18,002 nucleotides of DNA from Candidatus Latescibacterota bacterium (lineage in GTDB: Bacteria > Latescibacterota > UBA2968 > GCA-2709665). The stretch is taken from contig JASLMQ010000064.1 of NCBI GenBank assembly GCA_030746455.1, positions 1 to 18,002 of the forward strand, written 5' to 3'. Positions 7,752 to 15,497 of the stretch are shown one piece after another; the first letter of the stretch is position 1; each line of letters opens with the position of its first letter. Both the position numbers and the translations under genes were made by a program. The notes under the pieces are model-generated. The model was not told the origin of the DNA. It made no database searches and saw nothing but the letters and a program-made list of their open reading frames with translations.

Positions 7752-7779
7752 TGTGTATTGATTTTTCGGGTAGAGACAA
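7752..7779 (-). promoter_or_regulatory. Possible promoter of the DUF5069 gene
   Basis: The minus strand shows TTGTCT (7774-7779), a 16-base spacer and TACACA (7752-7757), placed just before the ribosome site of the DUF5069 gene. The match is partial, and the leader would be under 20 bases, which is short. Confidence 0.25.
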
Positions 7780-7806
7780 GATACGTGTCAGACGCATTCT
7801 GAATTG

Positions 7807-7848
7807 CGGCAGACGGCAGAAGGCAGACGGGAGAGCCAGCGCTCTCTC
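7807..7848. terminator. GGCAGAC repeats and stem-loop after the heparinase gene
   Basis: GAGAGC (7831-7836) pairs with GCTCTC (7841-7846) across a four-base loop, extendable by two pairs to 7829-7848. It lies about 13 bases past the heparinase stop. Next to it, at 7807-7830, are imperfect GGCAGACGGCAGAAGGCAGACGG tandem units, here described by position only. No T-tract follows on the minus strand, so termination by the hairpin alone is doubtful. Confidence 0.4.
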
Positions 7849-7860
7849 CGCCAGATGATG

Positions 7861-10599
7861 CTACGCGACGTAGCCGAAGCTGGCTGCGAAGATCACGAAG
7901 TCGGAGAAGCCAATGCTCCCATCGGCGTTCAGGTCGCAGGCGGGATTCCAGTTCGGGAGGTCAGAGCCGGAACCGAAGGCCTGAGCGAAGACCACAAAGT
8001 CGCCAAACCCGACTACGCCGTCGCCGTCGAAATCGCTCTGGGGATCGGCCGCACCAGGCTGGAAGTCGGGAACCCAACTCTCTTCCTTGAGCGTGAACTC
8101 CCCCTCCTGGACCACGGTGCGGACCCGCCTCCCTGTCGTATCCCTGTACCATCGCATATCGATTACGCGAGCGCGAGTGTCGCCCTGTTGGGACCTGGAG
8201 ATGATCGCGGCGCGTCCGTCGGTCTGTAGTCCGTCTATCGACACGAGGCCACCTGTGCGATTGAGGCCCACGCGGGTGCTGTCGTCGAAGGTGAGTACAA
8301 GGAGGTCCGGGCTTTCGGTGAGCGTTGGACGCTCAGAGATGCTGTTCACGCTCAGCACAACAAGCACAGGTGTGGAGGTCACCGATTCCGTTTCCAGCCG
8401 CAGGCGACGGATCTTCTCGTGGTATGTGGGCCGGGCGATGTTGTTCCAGGTGGGCTCGTAGAGGTCGATCTCGGAGACCATGCCCGTCGGCGTCAGGACA
8501 TCGATGCGGAGACGCGCGCCGCCGAAGGTCTCCGTGAACTGGTCCTCGCCGGTCTGCTGCACGTCGGCGGCTCCGTCGAAGTGGAGGAGCCACTGGAACC
8601 TTCGCGGCATATCGGTCTCGAGCTCATCGTGGACGATGAGGCGCTCCCTGTCGAGCATGATCATCTGACGCGTGAAGCGCTTCAGGCGGGCTTCGAGCGG
8701 ATAGGCGGATGCGGCCTCACCTCGCACGTAGGCGATGTCGGTCGATGCGTATTCGATGTGGGCCCAGCCGGGGTGCCAGGATGGCCAGCGTTCGCCGTCG
8801 CCGTACTGACCCATTCCGCCTACCAGGACGGTGTTGTGGTTCGCTGTCTCCTTGTTGAGTGTGTACCCGGGGTCAACGACCAGCTCCTTCCCGCCGCCGA
8901 AGAGGACGAAGCTGTTCTGGGCGGGATGGTTGTGTCCCACGCCGCCGATCCAGGGATAGGCCTCGATGAGCCGTGCCAGCGAGTGGCCGCCCAGCGGGCG
9001 GCACTCGAAGGAGAACATGGTGGCCTGGGGACCCCACGAGGTTCGGGCGAAGTAGGTCTCCACGTCGGGGTAGTAGGCGAGAGTGGGCACCAGGTCGTCG
9101 AGGGTGCCCTCGTCCGGTGTGATGCCCTTCGACAGCGCTTGAAGGACCCACCATCGCGTGTCCTTCTGACCAGGACGGATGAGCTCGGTCACTCGCAAGA
9201 GGCGGGAATCGCGGTTCCGTCCCGCGAGCCAGAGCAGGTTGCTCAACTTGGGAATCGTGCCCGGGCGCCACGAATCCTCGATGGCGGCGGCCGAGGCAAG
9301 GCCGGGATAGACGTAGTGGATAGGGAAGTAGCCCGTCTTCCTGATCCACTCATCGGCGAATTCGACCGTACGTCCCGTGGTGTGCTCGTAGAGATCGATC
9401 CAGCGGAAGAGGGCCGCCACCGAGAAGTTCCAGTACGCGGGCCCCTCGTGGAAACCGCCGTCGTCGGCGAAGGTCTTGAGGGTCCCTTGTAGCCGGTCCC
9501 AGCTCCACGCGAGCCACATCTCGGCCTCGGGGACCTCGCCGTAGAGCGCGCAGGCTGCCACTCCGATGGCGTAGTTGTCGAACCAATAGTGGTTCTGCTG
9601 GACGGTTCGGGACCAGTACATCCGGTGAAGCAGCGAGGCCTCGAACATGATCCGAGCCTGGTGCGTCAGCTTCTCGCGGATCGTTTTGCGCTCGGCCTCG
9701 GTGAAGTAGTAGTAGAGCCAGTCATAGGCGATGGCGGTACCGTGGAGCATGTAGGCGGCATCGAGGTCCAGGTCGGATGTGCTATACGACCATCCCTCGG
9801 GGAGCCATTGGTCGTACTCGCAGATGGCCAGGATGTGTCGGCGAATCGCCTCGACCCGATCCTGGACATCAAGCGCGCCCTGGAGCAGACAGGGCATGGC
9901 CTGGCTGTCGAGCTCCCAGGTCCAGCCGGCGCGCTTGGGGGGGCCCTCCGGCGGCGGCGGTGTGCCCTTGAGGATGCCGGGAGGGCGGTACAGGCGCGTG
10001 CCAGCCTCGCTGTTCTGGGCCTGGCGGAGCGCTCCGAAATCGAATCGCGTGAGGAACAGGCGCGGGTGGTCCCTTGCCAGCTTCGGGCGGATGACAGCAT
10101 CCGGGTCCACCTCGACGGTCATGTGGACGAGCTGCAGGCCCGATACCCTTACGCCGGGGCGCTCCCGGAGGACGAGGCGCACGGAGGTGGAAGCGCTGCG
10201 GCCCAGGCGGAAGCCGCTCTTGGCCTCCCCGAAGGCATTCCTGGGAAGACTTACGGGCGCGCTGATGCGGTCGTCGTCGATCTCAAGCCAGAACGAGTCG
10301 GTGCCCGTGGTGGGCGCCGAACACGTGATCGTCAGCTGGTAGAGACCGGCCTTCAGGTCACGATCGAGGGCAAGCGTGAAGTCCTGCCCCGTTGAGAGGA
10401 GGGCCACGCCGACCTCGCTGTCGACCAGATCGTATCCGCCCGATGCAACGGCCGCGAGGTCTCTGCCCGACGCCGCATAGATCACCTCTTTGTGTATGAT
10501 CCCGCTCTCGGAGGGATCCGGCATAACCGAAAGCGCGCCCGAGGGACAGGCGATCCACCAGGCGAGCAGGGCAGGGATCATCCACTGACAGGTCCGCAA
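7861..10599 (-). CDS. Secreted heparinase II/III-like lyase with dockerin-like repeats
   Basis: A 912-residue predicted exported polysaccharide lyase. A signal peptide (MRTCQWMIPALLAWWIACP) starts at TTG 10599, preceded by AGGGAG six bases away. The upstream in-frame ATG at 10677 lies inside the promoter spacer and cannot be the start. After a beta-rich N-terminal region comes an alpha-helical toroid rich in aromatic residues (AYDWLYYYF, QQNHYWFDNYA, GGFHEGPAYWNFS). The heparinase II/III beta domain follows, with GHNHPAQNSF and NHNTVLVGG near residues 550-600. These enzymes cleave uronic-acid polysaccharides such as heparin-like chains or alginate by beta-elimination; the real substrate is open. 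The last 57 residues hold two calcium-loop repeats, DFDGDGVVGFGDF (856 on) and DLNADGSIGFSDF (889 on), like a dockerin pair. They may anchor the enzyme to the surface. Confidence 0.85.
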   Translation of the reverse strand: MRTCQWMIPALLAWWIACPSGALSVMPDPSESGIIHKEVIYAASGRDLAAVASGGYDLVDSEVGVALLSTGQDFTLALDRDLKAGLYQLTITCSAPTTGTDSFWLEIDDDRISAPVSLPRNAFGEAKSGFRLGRSASTSVRLVLRERPGVRVSGLQLVHMTVEVDPDAVIRPKLARDHPRLFLTRFDFGALRQAQNSEAGTRLYRPPGILKGTPPPPEGPPKRAGWTWELDSQAMPCLLQGALDVQDRVEAIRRHILAICEYDQWLPEGWSYSTSDLDLDAAYMLHGTAIAYDWLYYYFTEAERKTIREKLTHQARIMFEASLLHRMYWSRTVQQNHYWFDNYAIGVAACALYGEVPEAEMWLAWSWDRLQGTLKTFADDGGFHEGPAYWNFSVAALFRWIDLYEHTTGRTVEFADEWIRKTGYFPIHYVYPGLASAAAIEDSWRPGTIPKLSNLLWLAGRNRDSRLLRVTELIRPGQKDTRWWVLQALSKGITPDEGTLDDLVPTLAYYPDVETYFARTSWGPQATMFSFECRPLGGHSLARLIEAYPWIGGVGHNHPAQNSFVLFGGGKELVVDPGYTLNKETANHNTVLVGGMGQYGDGERWPSWHPGWAHIEYASTDIAYVRGEAASAYPLEARLKRFTRQMIMLDRERLIVHDELETDMPRRFQWLLHFDGAADVQQTGEDQFTETFGGARLRIDVLTPTGMVSEIDLYEPTWNNIARPTYHEKIRRLRLETESVTSTPVLVVLSVNSISERPTLTESPDLLVLTFDDSTRVGLNRTGGLVSIDGLQTDGRAAIISRSQQGDTRARVIDMRWYRDTTGRRVRTVVQEGEFTLKEESWVPDFQPGAADPQSDFDGDGVVGFGDFVVFAQAFGSGSDLPNWNPACDLNADGSIGFSDFVIFAASFGYVA

Positions 10600-10924
10600 C
10601 TCGATCTCCCTGGATGCTTCGGATTGGGATGGCGTGGACTTGGATGCTGGTGTCGGCCAAAGTACAGAAACCGGCATGGTGTGTCAAGAGGGGCAGGCAG
10701 GCCGGAAAGCCAACCGAGCAGTGCAAGGGGCTTTCATCCTTGAGAGGCCGGTTGCTCGCCCTTTTCCGTGGCGTGTACGGCGATATGGTGGGTCAAAACT
10801 GTCCATTTCTCCAGTCGGCAAGCTGCAATACGACGATCGCGGCGCCCGGCCTCACTTCGGTACGGACTTTGCCCCGTCCCACCTGCGCGACGTGAGCGAA
10901 CAGGACAGGGAAGGAGGCGCGACC
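10600..10924. other. Divergent intergenic region between the lyase and HD genes
   Basis: This 325-base stretch separates the minus-strand lyase start from the plus-strand HD start. It carries the lyase promoter at 10659-10687. A long open frame upstream of the HD gene crosses it, but its composition and lack of a ribosome site argue against coding. I find no clear promoter for the HD gene. Confidence 0.6.
10659..10687 (-). promoter_or_regulatory. Near-consensus promoter of the heparinase-like gene
   Basis: The minus strand reads TTGACA (10682-10687), a perfect -35, then exactly 17 bases and TACTTT (10659-10664), which keeps the TA and final T of a -10. Transcription would begin near 10651, giving a leader of about 50 bases to the TTG start. 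This is the strongest promoter I see in the window. Confidence 0.6.
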
Positions 10925-12181
10925 GTGCCAGAGGACCAGATCGCCTGCCGGCCTCTATCGGAACTGAGACGTGCCGCCGCAAAGGGGCAGGCCTACTACA
11001 ACTGCGAGCGGTTCGAGGACTCGTACGGCCGTCTCGTGGTCGGCATCGGAGTTCGGCTCGAGGGCAGGGCCCTCCGCTACGTGGTCACATCTGGCCGCGA
11101 TGCCGTGTATTCGAGCCCGACCGAAGTCGCAGATGGGCCGACCCTCCGCGCGGCCGTCCGCAGGGCATCTGGACCGGCGTCGGGACAGACGCAGTGTGGT
11201 GAGCCTCGGGGTCAGACGGGCCTCTCTGGAGTGTGGGACTACTCCGATGCGAATGCCTCCGAGACCATCGGGCGCGTGATGCGGTCGCTGTCCCGGATCT
11301 GCCCGGATGCGGTGGGTCTGGTCGCCGCGCTGAGACCCCCTCCGTGCGACCTCGCCCACGGAATGCAGGTGGCGCTGTATGCGAGACGCCTTCTGATGTG
11401 GACCGACGGTGCGGGGGCCGACCGACCGGCCTCTACCGCTTGCTGCCCGTCGGCCCGGGCCGAGCAGACCACGTTTCTAGCGGGAGTTCTGCACGACATC
11501 GGTATGTGGGGCGGGGCACCGCCCGAAGGCCACTGCGAGGCGGGCGCCCTGAGGGTGTGGGAGCTGGCCCGACGCTGGCCCCGGCTGGGTCGGGTCGCCG
11601 AGATCGTTGAGCGCCACCACTCCCCAATCCGTAGCCTGCCCCAGAAGGGGTGGGAGGCCCGCAGGGCGGCGGCCGTCGTGATCGCGGAGACCGTGGCGGA
11701 ATCGCAGGGGGCCGCTCAGCAGGCCGTTGACCGGATCGCGGCAGAGGGGGGCCGGGAAGACACCGGCGCGGTGTTCGTGGCTCTGTGCAATCTGGAAGGG
11801 ATCACGCCCCCTCGAGCCATCGTGCAGATGGCGGGCAGACCGAACGGGGCAGGAGAAGGCCTCAGCGTTCCCGACGTTGAGCTGGCGGTCGGCCTGCGTG
11901 CCCCGGAGGAAGACCCATTCCAGCCCTACCTGTTGCGGTTCGCGCGCCGGGACCGTCGAGGTTGTGTGACACCTCTGCTCGATCTGGAGCGCAGTGGAGC
12001 ACACGCATTGCGCCTCCTGGTCTCGTTCGGCCGACAGAAGGACCGAGTCCGGAGTCGACGCGTGATCGGGTTGCTCTCCGACTCGGACTACCAGGAACGG
12101 TTCGGCCGGTGCGAGGCACTGCTGCCGTCGTTCCGGACCGCTCTCGAGCGGATGCGCGCCGGGACGCCAAACGGGTGCTAG
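10925..12181 (+). CDS. HD-domain metal-dependent phosphohydrolase-like protein
   Basis: The only plus-strand gene. Its 418-residue protein has an HD domain in the middle: His145 in DLAHGMQ, His190-Asp191 in VLHDIG, His203 in EGHCEAG and His231-His232 in VERHHSP. These are the metal ligands expected for HD or HD-GYP enzymes that cleave phosphodiesters or nucleotides, such as cyclic di-GMP. The GYP signature itself is absent after HH, so cyclic di-GMP activity should not be assumed. The N-terminal 120 residues and the C-terminal 170 residues are unrecognised and could be sensor or output parts. I chose GTG 10925 because AAGGAGG sits seven bases before it; the open frame extends upstream to 10634 without a ribosome site. 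It is divergent from the lyase and convergent with the isomerase, so it is probably transcribed alone. Confidence 0.75.
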   Translation: MPEDQIACRPLSELRRAAAKGQAYYNCERFEDSYGRLVVGIGVRLEGRALRYVVTSGRDAVYSSPTEVADGPTLRAAVRRASGPASGQTQCGEPRGQTGLSGVWDYSDANASETIGRVMRSLSRICPDAVGLVAALRPPPCDLAHGMQVALYARRLLMWTDGAGADRPASTACCPSARAEQTTFLAGVLHDIGMWGGAPPEGHCEAGALRVWELARRWPRLGRVAEIVERHHSPIRSLPQKGWEARRAAAVVIAETVAESQGAAQQAVDRIAAEGGREDTGAVFVALCNLEGITPPRAIVQMAGRPNGAGEGLSVPDVELAVGLRAPEEDPFQPYLLRFARRDRRGCVTPLLDLERSGAHALRLLVSFGRQKDRVRSRRVIGLLSDSDYQERFGRCEALLPSFRTALERMRAGTPNGC

Positions 12182-12200
12182 GGCGGCGCGGGAGCAGAGA

Positions 12201-12253
12201 GAGGGCGCGACAACGTCGACCCGTGTTGTCCACGGAGACGCTGTTGCGCCCTC
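12201..12253. terminator. Nested stem-loop between convergent genes
   Basis: A 15-base arm at 12201-12215 pairs with 12239-12253 (13 Watson-Crick pairs, one G-U and one mismatch). Inside lies a second hairpin, CCGTG (12221-12225) with CACGG (12231-12235). It sits between the ends of the HD gene and the isomerase gene, where a bidirectional terminator would be useful. Neither strand shows a T-tract. It could instead be a transcribed structured element. Confidence 0.5.
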
Positions 12254-12303
12254 AGCATTCGCTCTAGGACGATGTGATCGGTCGTATAGCTCCGGCAACC
12301 TTG

Positions 12304-13101
12304 TCAGACCAGTGCCTTGAGCTTCTGGAGGCCCCTGGCGTAGCCGGCCGAACCCTCCTTGCCCTCGTATTCCAGGCACCAGAACCCGGGGTAACCGGCC
12401 TCTTTCAGGGTGGCAATGGCGCCTGGGATGTCGATCTCACCCTCACCGATGACCTCGCCCCGGTAGTCTCCCCGGCAGCCTGTGCCGTCCTTCAAATGAA
12501 CGTGGCGGACGTAGGGCGCCACGGTCCTGTAGAACCGGGAGACGGTCTCCAGATCGTGTCCTGCCCACCGGTAGTTCATCGTGTCCATGGTGGCGCCGAC
12601 AAAGGGGGAGTCGACCTCTTTGTACAGGCGCACCTGCAGGTCGGCATCGTTGGTGACCATCCCGTGGTTGTCGACGGCCAGGACGATTTCGTCGCGCTCG
12701 GTGAAGTCCAGGCAGCGCTTAAGGCAGCCGGCCATGGCCTCCACGTGACGCTCCTCAGGCACGCTGTCCTTCGCGCGTCCCCCCTCGGTGCGGATGACGG
12801 CCGTGCCCATGATCTTGGCCAGCGCGCAGATTCGCTCCATACGGCGCACCTCGCGTTCGACCTCCGCCTCATCGAGCTGGACGAAGTCGTTTCCCGCACT
12901 GAACGCACAGATCGCAATGCCGGCTACCTCGGCCTGCTTGCGGACCTCCTCGGCACGTCCTTCCGGATTGGCCTCGTCCTGGGGCCAGACGTCTCCGGGC
13001 ATCAGTTCCACGGCGTCGAAGCCGGTCTCGGCAGCGAACGCGAAGAAGGCCTCGAGTCCGTCGAGGTCGGGCTGGTTGTAGTGGATCAATCCGTAGGCCA
13101 C
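12304..13101 (-). CDS. Sugar phosphate isomerase/epimerase-like TIM barrel
   Basis: A 265-residue protein of the xylose-isomerase-like/AP endonuclease 2 TIM-barrel superfamily, cytoplasmic enzymes that isomerise or epimerise sugars, inosose or hydroxypyruvate. Strand-end motifs are visible: FDAVELMPGD (28-37), AVIRTEGGRA (101-110), VLAVDNHG (140-147), GATMDTMN (169-176), RHVHLKDG (199-206) and WCLEYEG (241-247). The metal site is probably formed by Asp144 or His146, Asp173, His202 and Glu244; the first ligand is usually Glu, so the Asp-Asn-His version is worth noting. The start is GTG (13099-13101) behind AAGGAGGAG. The kinase-like gene ends 64 bases upstream and is likely co-transcribed. The substrate is not determined; uronate-derived sugar use would fit the nearby lyase. 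Confidence 0.82.
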   Translation of the reverse strand: MAYGLIHYNQPDLDGLEAFFAFAAETGFDAVELMPGDVWPQDEANPEGRAEEVRKQAEVAGIAICAFSAGNDFVQLDEAEVEREVRRMERICALAKIMGTAVIRTEGGRAKDSVPEERHVEAMAGCLKRCLDFTERDEIVLAVDNHGMVTNDADLQVRLYKEVDSPFVGATMDTMNYRWAGHDLETVSRFYRTVAPYVRHVHLKDGTGCRGDYRGEVIGEGEIDIPGAIATLKEAGYPGFWCLEYEGKEGSAGYARGLQKLKALV

Positions 13102-13165
13102 TGGTCTCCTCCTTGGGTTTGGCTGATGGAACGACGGGCGGCGGTTCGAACGGATGCGATTTCGG

Positions 13166-13795
13166 TCACTTGGTGTTCATCCGGATCAGCAAGTCGCGCT
13201 CGCTGAGATGGGGCGTCGATGCCTCGAAGAAGGCGTCGAGGAGCGACTCGGGCGCAAGGTCGGTGGTGTCGATCTGGAATTTCCGCATGAGCCACGAGCC
13301 GGAGAACTCCTTCTGGAAGGTATCAAGGACCTCGTCGATGTCATCCCTGGGCACAACCGGATACTCGTGCGGGTCGTCGTCCATCCGCCTGGCGATGGCT
13401 TCCGGGCTGGCGGTCAGGTGGACCAGGATGGAGTCGGCAGGCATCAACGTTTCCTCGCGCCGCGGCGACTCGATGATCCGACCCAAGTCCGGGTAGTAGT
13501 AGCGGGGACCGTAGACGGCCTCCTCGATGTGGAAGCCGCCGAGCATAATGTGCTCGTACTTGTTGATGAGGCGGACGTGATAGGCGATCTGGAACCGTTG
13601 GAACCGCTCCTTGAGGGTCTGGGGGTTGCTGAGCATCGCCTCCCGGTCTTCCTTCGTCTTGAGCATCTGGCAGTCCGGGATCGTGAAATGGTCATCGAGG
13701 TGGTGCCGGATGCCGCGATCGAGGCCCCACTTCTGCAGGCCCTGCAGGAGGGTGGTCTTGCCGGCGTATTCGCAGCCGACGGCAATGAGGCGCAT
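13166..13795 (-). CDS. P-loop nucleoside/nucleotide kinase-like protein
   Basis: A 209-residue P-loop protein resembling the thymidylate/deoxynucleoside kinase group. Walker A is GCEYAGKTT (7-15), right at the N-terminus as in these kinases. A substrate-site-like DDHF follows. ADSILVHLTASPEAIARRM carries the beta strand and lid arginine region typical of kinases that hold a nucleotide lid. The insertion with YGPRYYYPD in the middle may shape the acceptor pocket. Length agrees with the family (200-230 residues). The ATG follows AGAGGAG seven bases before. No partner gene of nucleotide metabolism is present, so the acceptor molecule is open. It heads a probable two-gene unit with the isomerase-like gene. 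Confidence 0.75.
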   Translation of the reverse strand: MRLIAVGCEYAGKTTLLQGLQKWGLDRGIRHHLDDHFTIPDCQMLKTKEDREAMLSNPQTLKERFQRFQIAYHVRLINKYEHIMLGGFHIEEAVYGPRYYYPDLGRIIESPRREETLMPADSILVHLTASPEAIARRMDDDPHEYPVVPRDDIDEVLDTFQKEFSGSWLMRKFQIDTTDLAPESLLDAFFEASTPHLSERDLLIRMNTK

Positions 13796-13854
13796 GCGGG
13801 TTCTCCTCTTTGGGGGGTTGGCGTGTGGACGTAGCCTCAGCCCGAAAAGCTCTG

Positions 13855-13911
13855 CACCACAGAACGCACTGAGATCACAGAGGGAAGTCAGGTGTGACCA
13901 CGAAGGTCAGG
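13855..13911. repeat. Degenerate ACCACAGA-type intergenic repeat
   Basis: The stretch holds imperfect units such as ACCACAGA, ATCACAGAG and ACCACGAAGG in a row. I recognise this as an eroded form of a low-complexity intergenic repeat seen in several environmental bacterial genomes. It sits in the 204-base spacer before the kinase gene, which otherwise shows only the stem-loop after the M23 gene. Confidence 0.35.
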
Positions 13912-13948
13912 CCAGGATGCAATCTGTGACAAGGACATAGCAGACTTG

Positions 13949-13979
13949 GACCGCACCAGGGACTGGGCCATCTGCGGTC
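13949..13979 (-). terminator. Nested stem-loop after the M23/PKD gene
   Basis: GACCGCA (13949-13955) pairs perfectly with TGCGGTC (13973-13979), and inside CCAG (13956-13959) pairs with CTGG (13963-13966). It starts about 20 bases past the M23/PKD gene stop. No T-tract follows, as with the other 3' hairpins in this window. Confidence 0.45.
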
Positions 13980-13999
13980 TTAGCGGAAGCGGCTGACCG

Positions 14000-15469
14000 T
14001 CAGGCTTCGTTGATATGGACGACGATCTGGGCGGTGGCCGTGAGGCCGTTCTTGCCAGACCGGTGGGTGGTCACGATGTAGCGGCCCGGGCTGTCGTATG
14101 TATGCCAGCGCTCTGCGTAGTCGGTATCGGCACAGGCAGAGCCCCGTCCCGGGGAACTCGAGCAGGTGGTGGCGGTCGTACCATCGCCGAAGGCCCACAC
14201 CTCCTCGCCCGCGCTGTTGTCCTCGAATGCCCCCTTGAAGAAGGTACGGACCTTGAAGGCCATCGGCTGGCCTGGCCTCACGCCTTCGGTTGGGTAGGCG
14301 GCCAGGTGCATCGCTGGAGGCGTGCGTGTGGGATCTCCGTCCTGGGGCAGGATCTGGACGACGCAGAAGTCGATGGCCGTGCGATCCTGACCGTCGGCAA
14401 CAGTGAGCATCTCCGAGTACATGCCTTCCACCGGATAGCTTACGGTTGCTTTGACACCGTCGACGACCTCCCCGTTCTGGAGGGCCCACCGGTAGGCCAC
14501 GATGTCGCCACCGTCGCATATCGACCGGCTGCCGTCCAGCTCGATGGATTCGCCGACAACGCCCACGCGATGGGGACGTGCACACGGCAGTAGGGAGCCG
14601 GGACGCTCGTGGAGGTAGGCTTCGACCAGGAAGGGGTATCCCTCGACCTCGCCGTAGCGTCCGCTGGGCTGCGGAGAGGCGATGCTGAAGTGGAGGTGGC
14701 TCCAACCTCCTGATGAGCCCTCTTTGCCGAGGAAGCCCAGGAAGTCGCCGGCCTCCACGGACTGCCCGAGCTCGAGATCCGGATCGATCATGTCCAGGTG
14801 GGAGTACCGAAAGTACCAGCCCGTTTCGTCTCGGACGGTAACACGGTCGTAGCGCCGCTGGCCCGCGGCCTCGTCGTCATAGTCGGCAACGGCGTCTTCG
14901 CCCCGACAGACCAGGGTTCCGCTTCTGGGTGCGACAACGGGAACGACCTTGTCGAGCCCGCCGAGGTCGAGCCCGTAGTGGTGGTAGATATAGTCCTTCG
15001 AAGCGTCCAGGGCCGGGAGCTCACCGCCGTCGGTGTAGCACCGCTCATTGGCCATCTGGGTCATAGAGGCGAACCAGACCTGCTTGGTCGGATAGACCAG
15101 CGGGGTCTCGTCGAACAGGGGCCCGTCGATTGGCCAGCAGCGGAGCCGCGCGTCCTTGTCCATTGCATAGACGTTGCGATGCCGGCCTACCGCCTCGACG
15201 ATGCCCCGGGTGACGGAACAGCCGACCCGGATACCGCCGACGGTCTGCGGCATGTGATAGAGCGCGGCCGGGACCTCGGCCCTTTCCCCGTCGATTTCGA
15301 CTGTCACTTTCGGGAATCGGATGAGACCGCGCGCCTTGCAGCGTGGCTCGTGAACGCCCACGAGGCTGAGCCGCCTGGTCGACCCGTCGGCCAGATGGAC
15401 CTCAACGGTCTCGCCTACGGCCAGGTCGAAGACATGGCCCCCCTTCGGGGTGCTGTCGGGTGCAGACAT
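14000..15469 (-). CDS. M23 peptidase-like protein with PKD domains
   Basis: A 489-residue multidomain protein. Residues about 1-130 are beta-rich and unrecognised. About 160-265 match the M23 (LytM-type) peptidase fold, with HHYGLD (163-168), VVAPRSGTLV, WYFRYSHLD (218-226), SVEAGDFLGFLG and SHLHFSI (257-263). His164, Asp168 and His258/260 are probable zinc and catalytic residues, so the site appears intact. Two PKD-like beta sandwiches follow, at about 300-375 (IELDGSRS) and 395-485 (WAFGDGTT with HTYDSPGRY). M23 enzymes cut peptidoglycan cross-links, but this combination may act in binding instead. I see no signal peptide, which is odd for such domains; a longer start is not available because the upstream frame is not open. 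ATG 15469 has AAAGGAA before it. Confidence 0.8.
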   Translation of the reverse strand: MSAPDSTPKGGHVFDLAVGETVEVHLADGSTRRLSLVGVHEPRCKARGLIRFPKVTVEIDGERAEVPAALYHMPQTVGGIRVGCSVTRGIVEAVGRHRNVYAMDKDARLRCWPIDGPLFDETPLVYPTKQVWFASMTQMANERCYTDGGELPALDASKDYIYHHYGLDLGGLDKVVPVVAPRSGTLVCRGEDAVADYDDEAAGQRRYDRVTVRDETGWYFRYSHLDMIDPDLELGQSVEAGDFLGFLGKEGSSGGWSHLHFSIASPQPSGRYGEVEGYPFLVEAYLHERPGSLLPCARPHRVGVVGESIELDGSRSICDGGDIVAYRWALQNGEVVDGVKATVSYPVEGMYSEMLTVADGQDRTAIDFCVVQILPQDGDPTRTPPAMHLAAYPTEGVRPGQPMAFKVRTFFKGAFEDNSAGEEVWAFGDGTTATTCSSSPGRGSACADTDYAERWHTYDSPGRYIVTTHRSGKNGLTATAQIVVHINEA

Positions 15470-15497
15470 GCGACGTTCCTTTCGGAGATAGGCGGAG

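Noticed and set aside
8419..9492. 357-codon plus-strand open frame inside the lyase gene
   Set aside because: Shadow of the lyase reading frame, no family-like sequence.
10634..10924. N-terminal extension of the HD gene to ATG 10634
   Set aside because: It would overlap the lyase promoter, has no ribosome site, and its residues look non-coding; GTG 10925 has AAGGAGG.
11477..12379. 300-codon minus-strand open frame opposite the HD gene
   Set aside because: The plus-strand reading has conserved HD metal ligands; the antisense reading has none.
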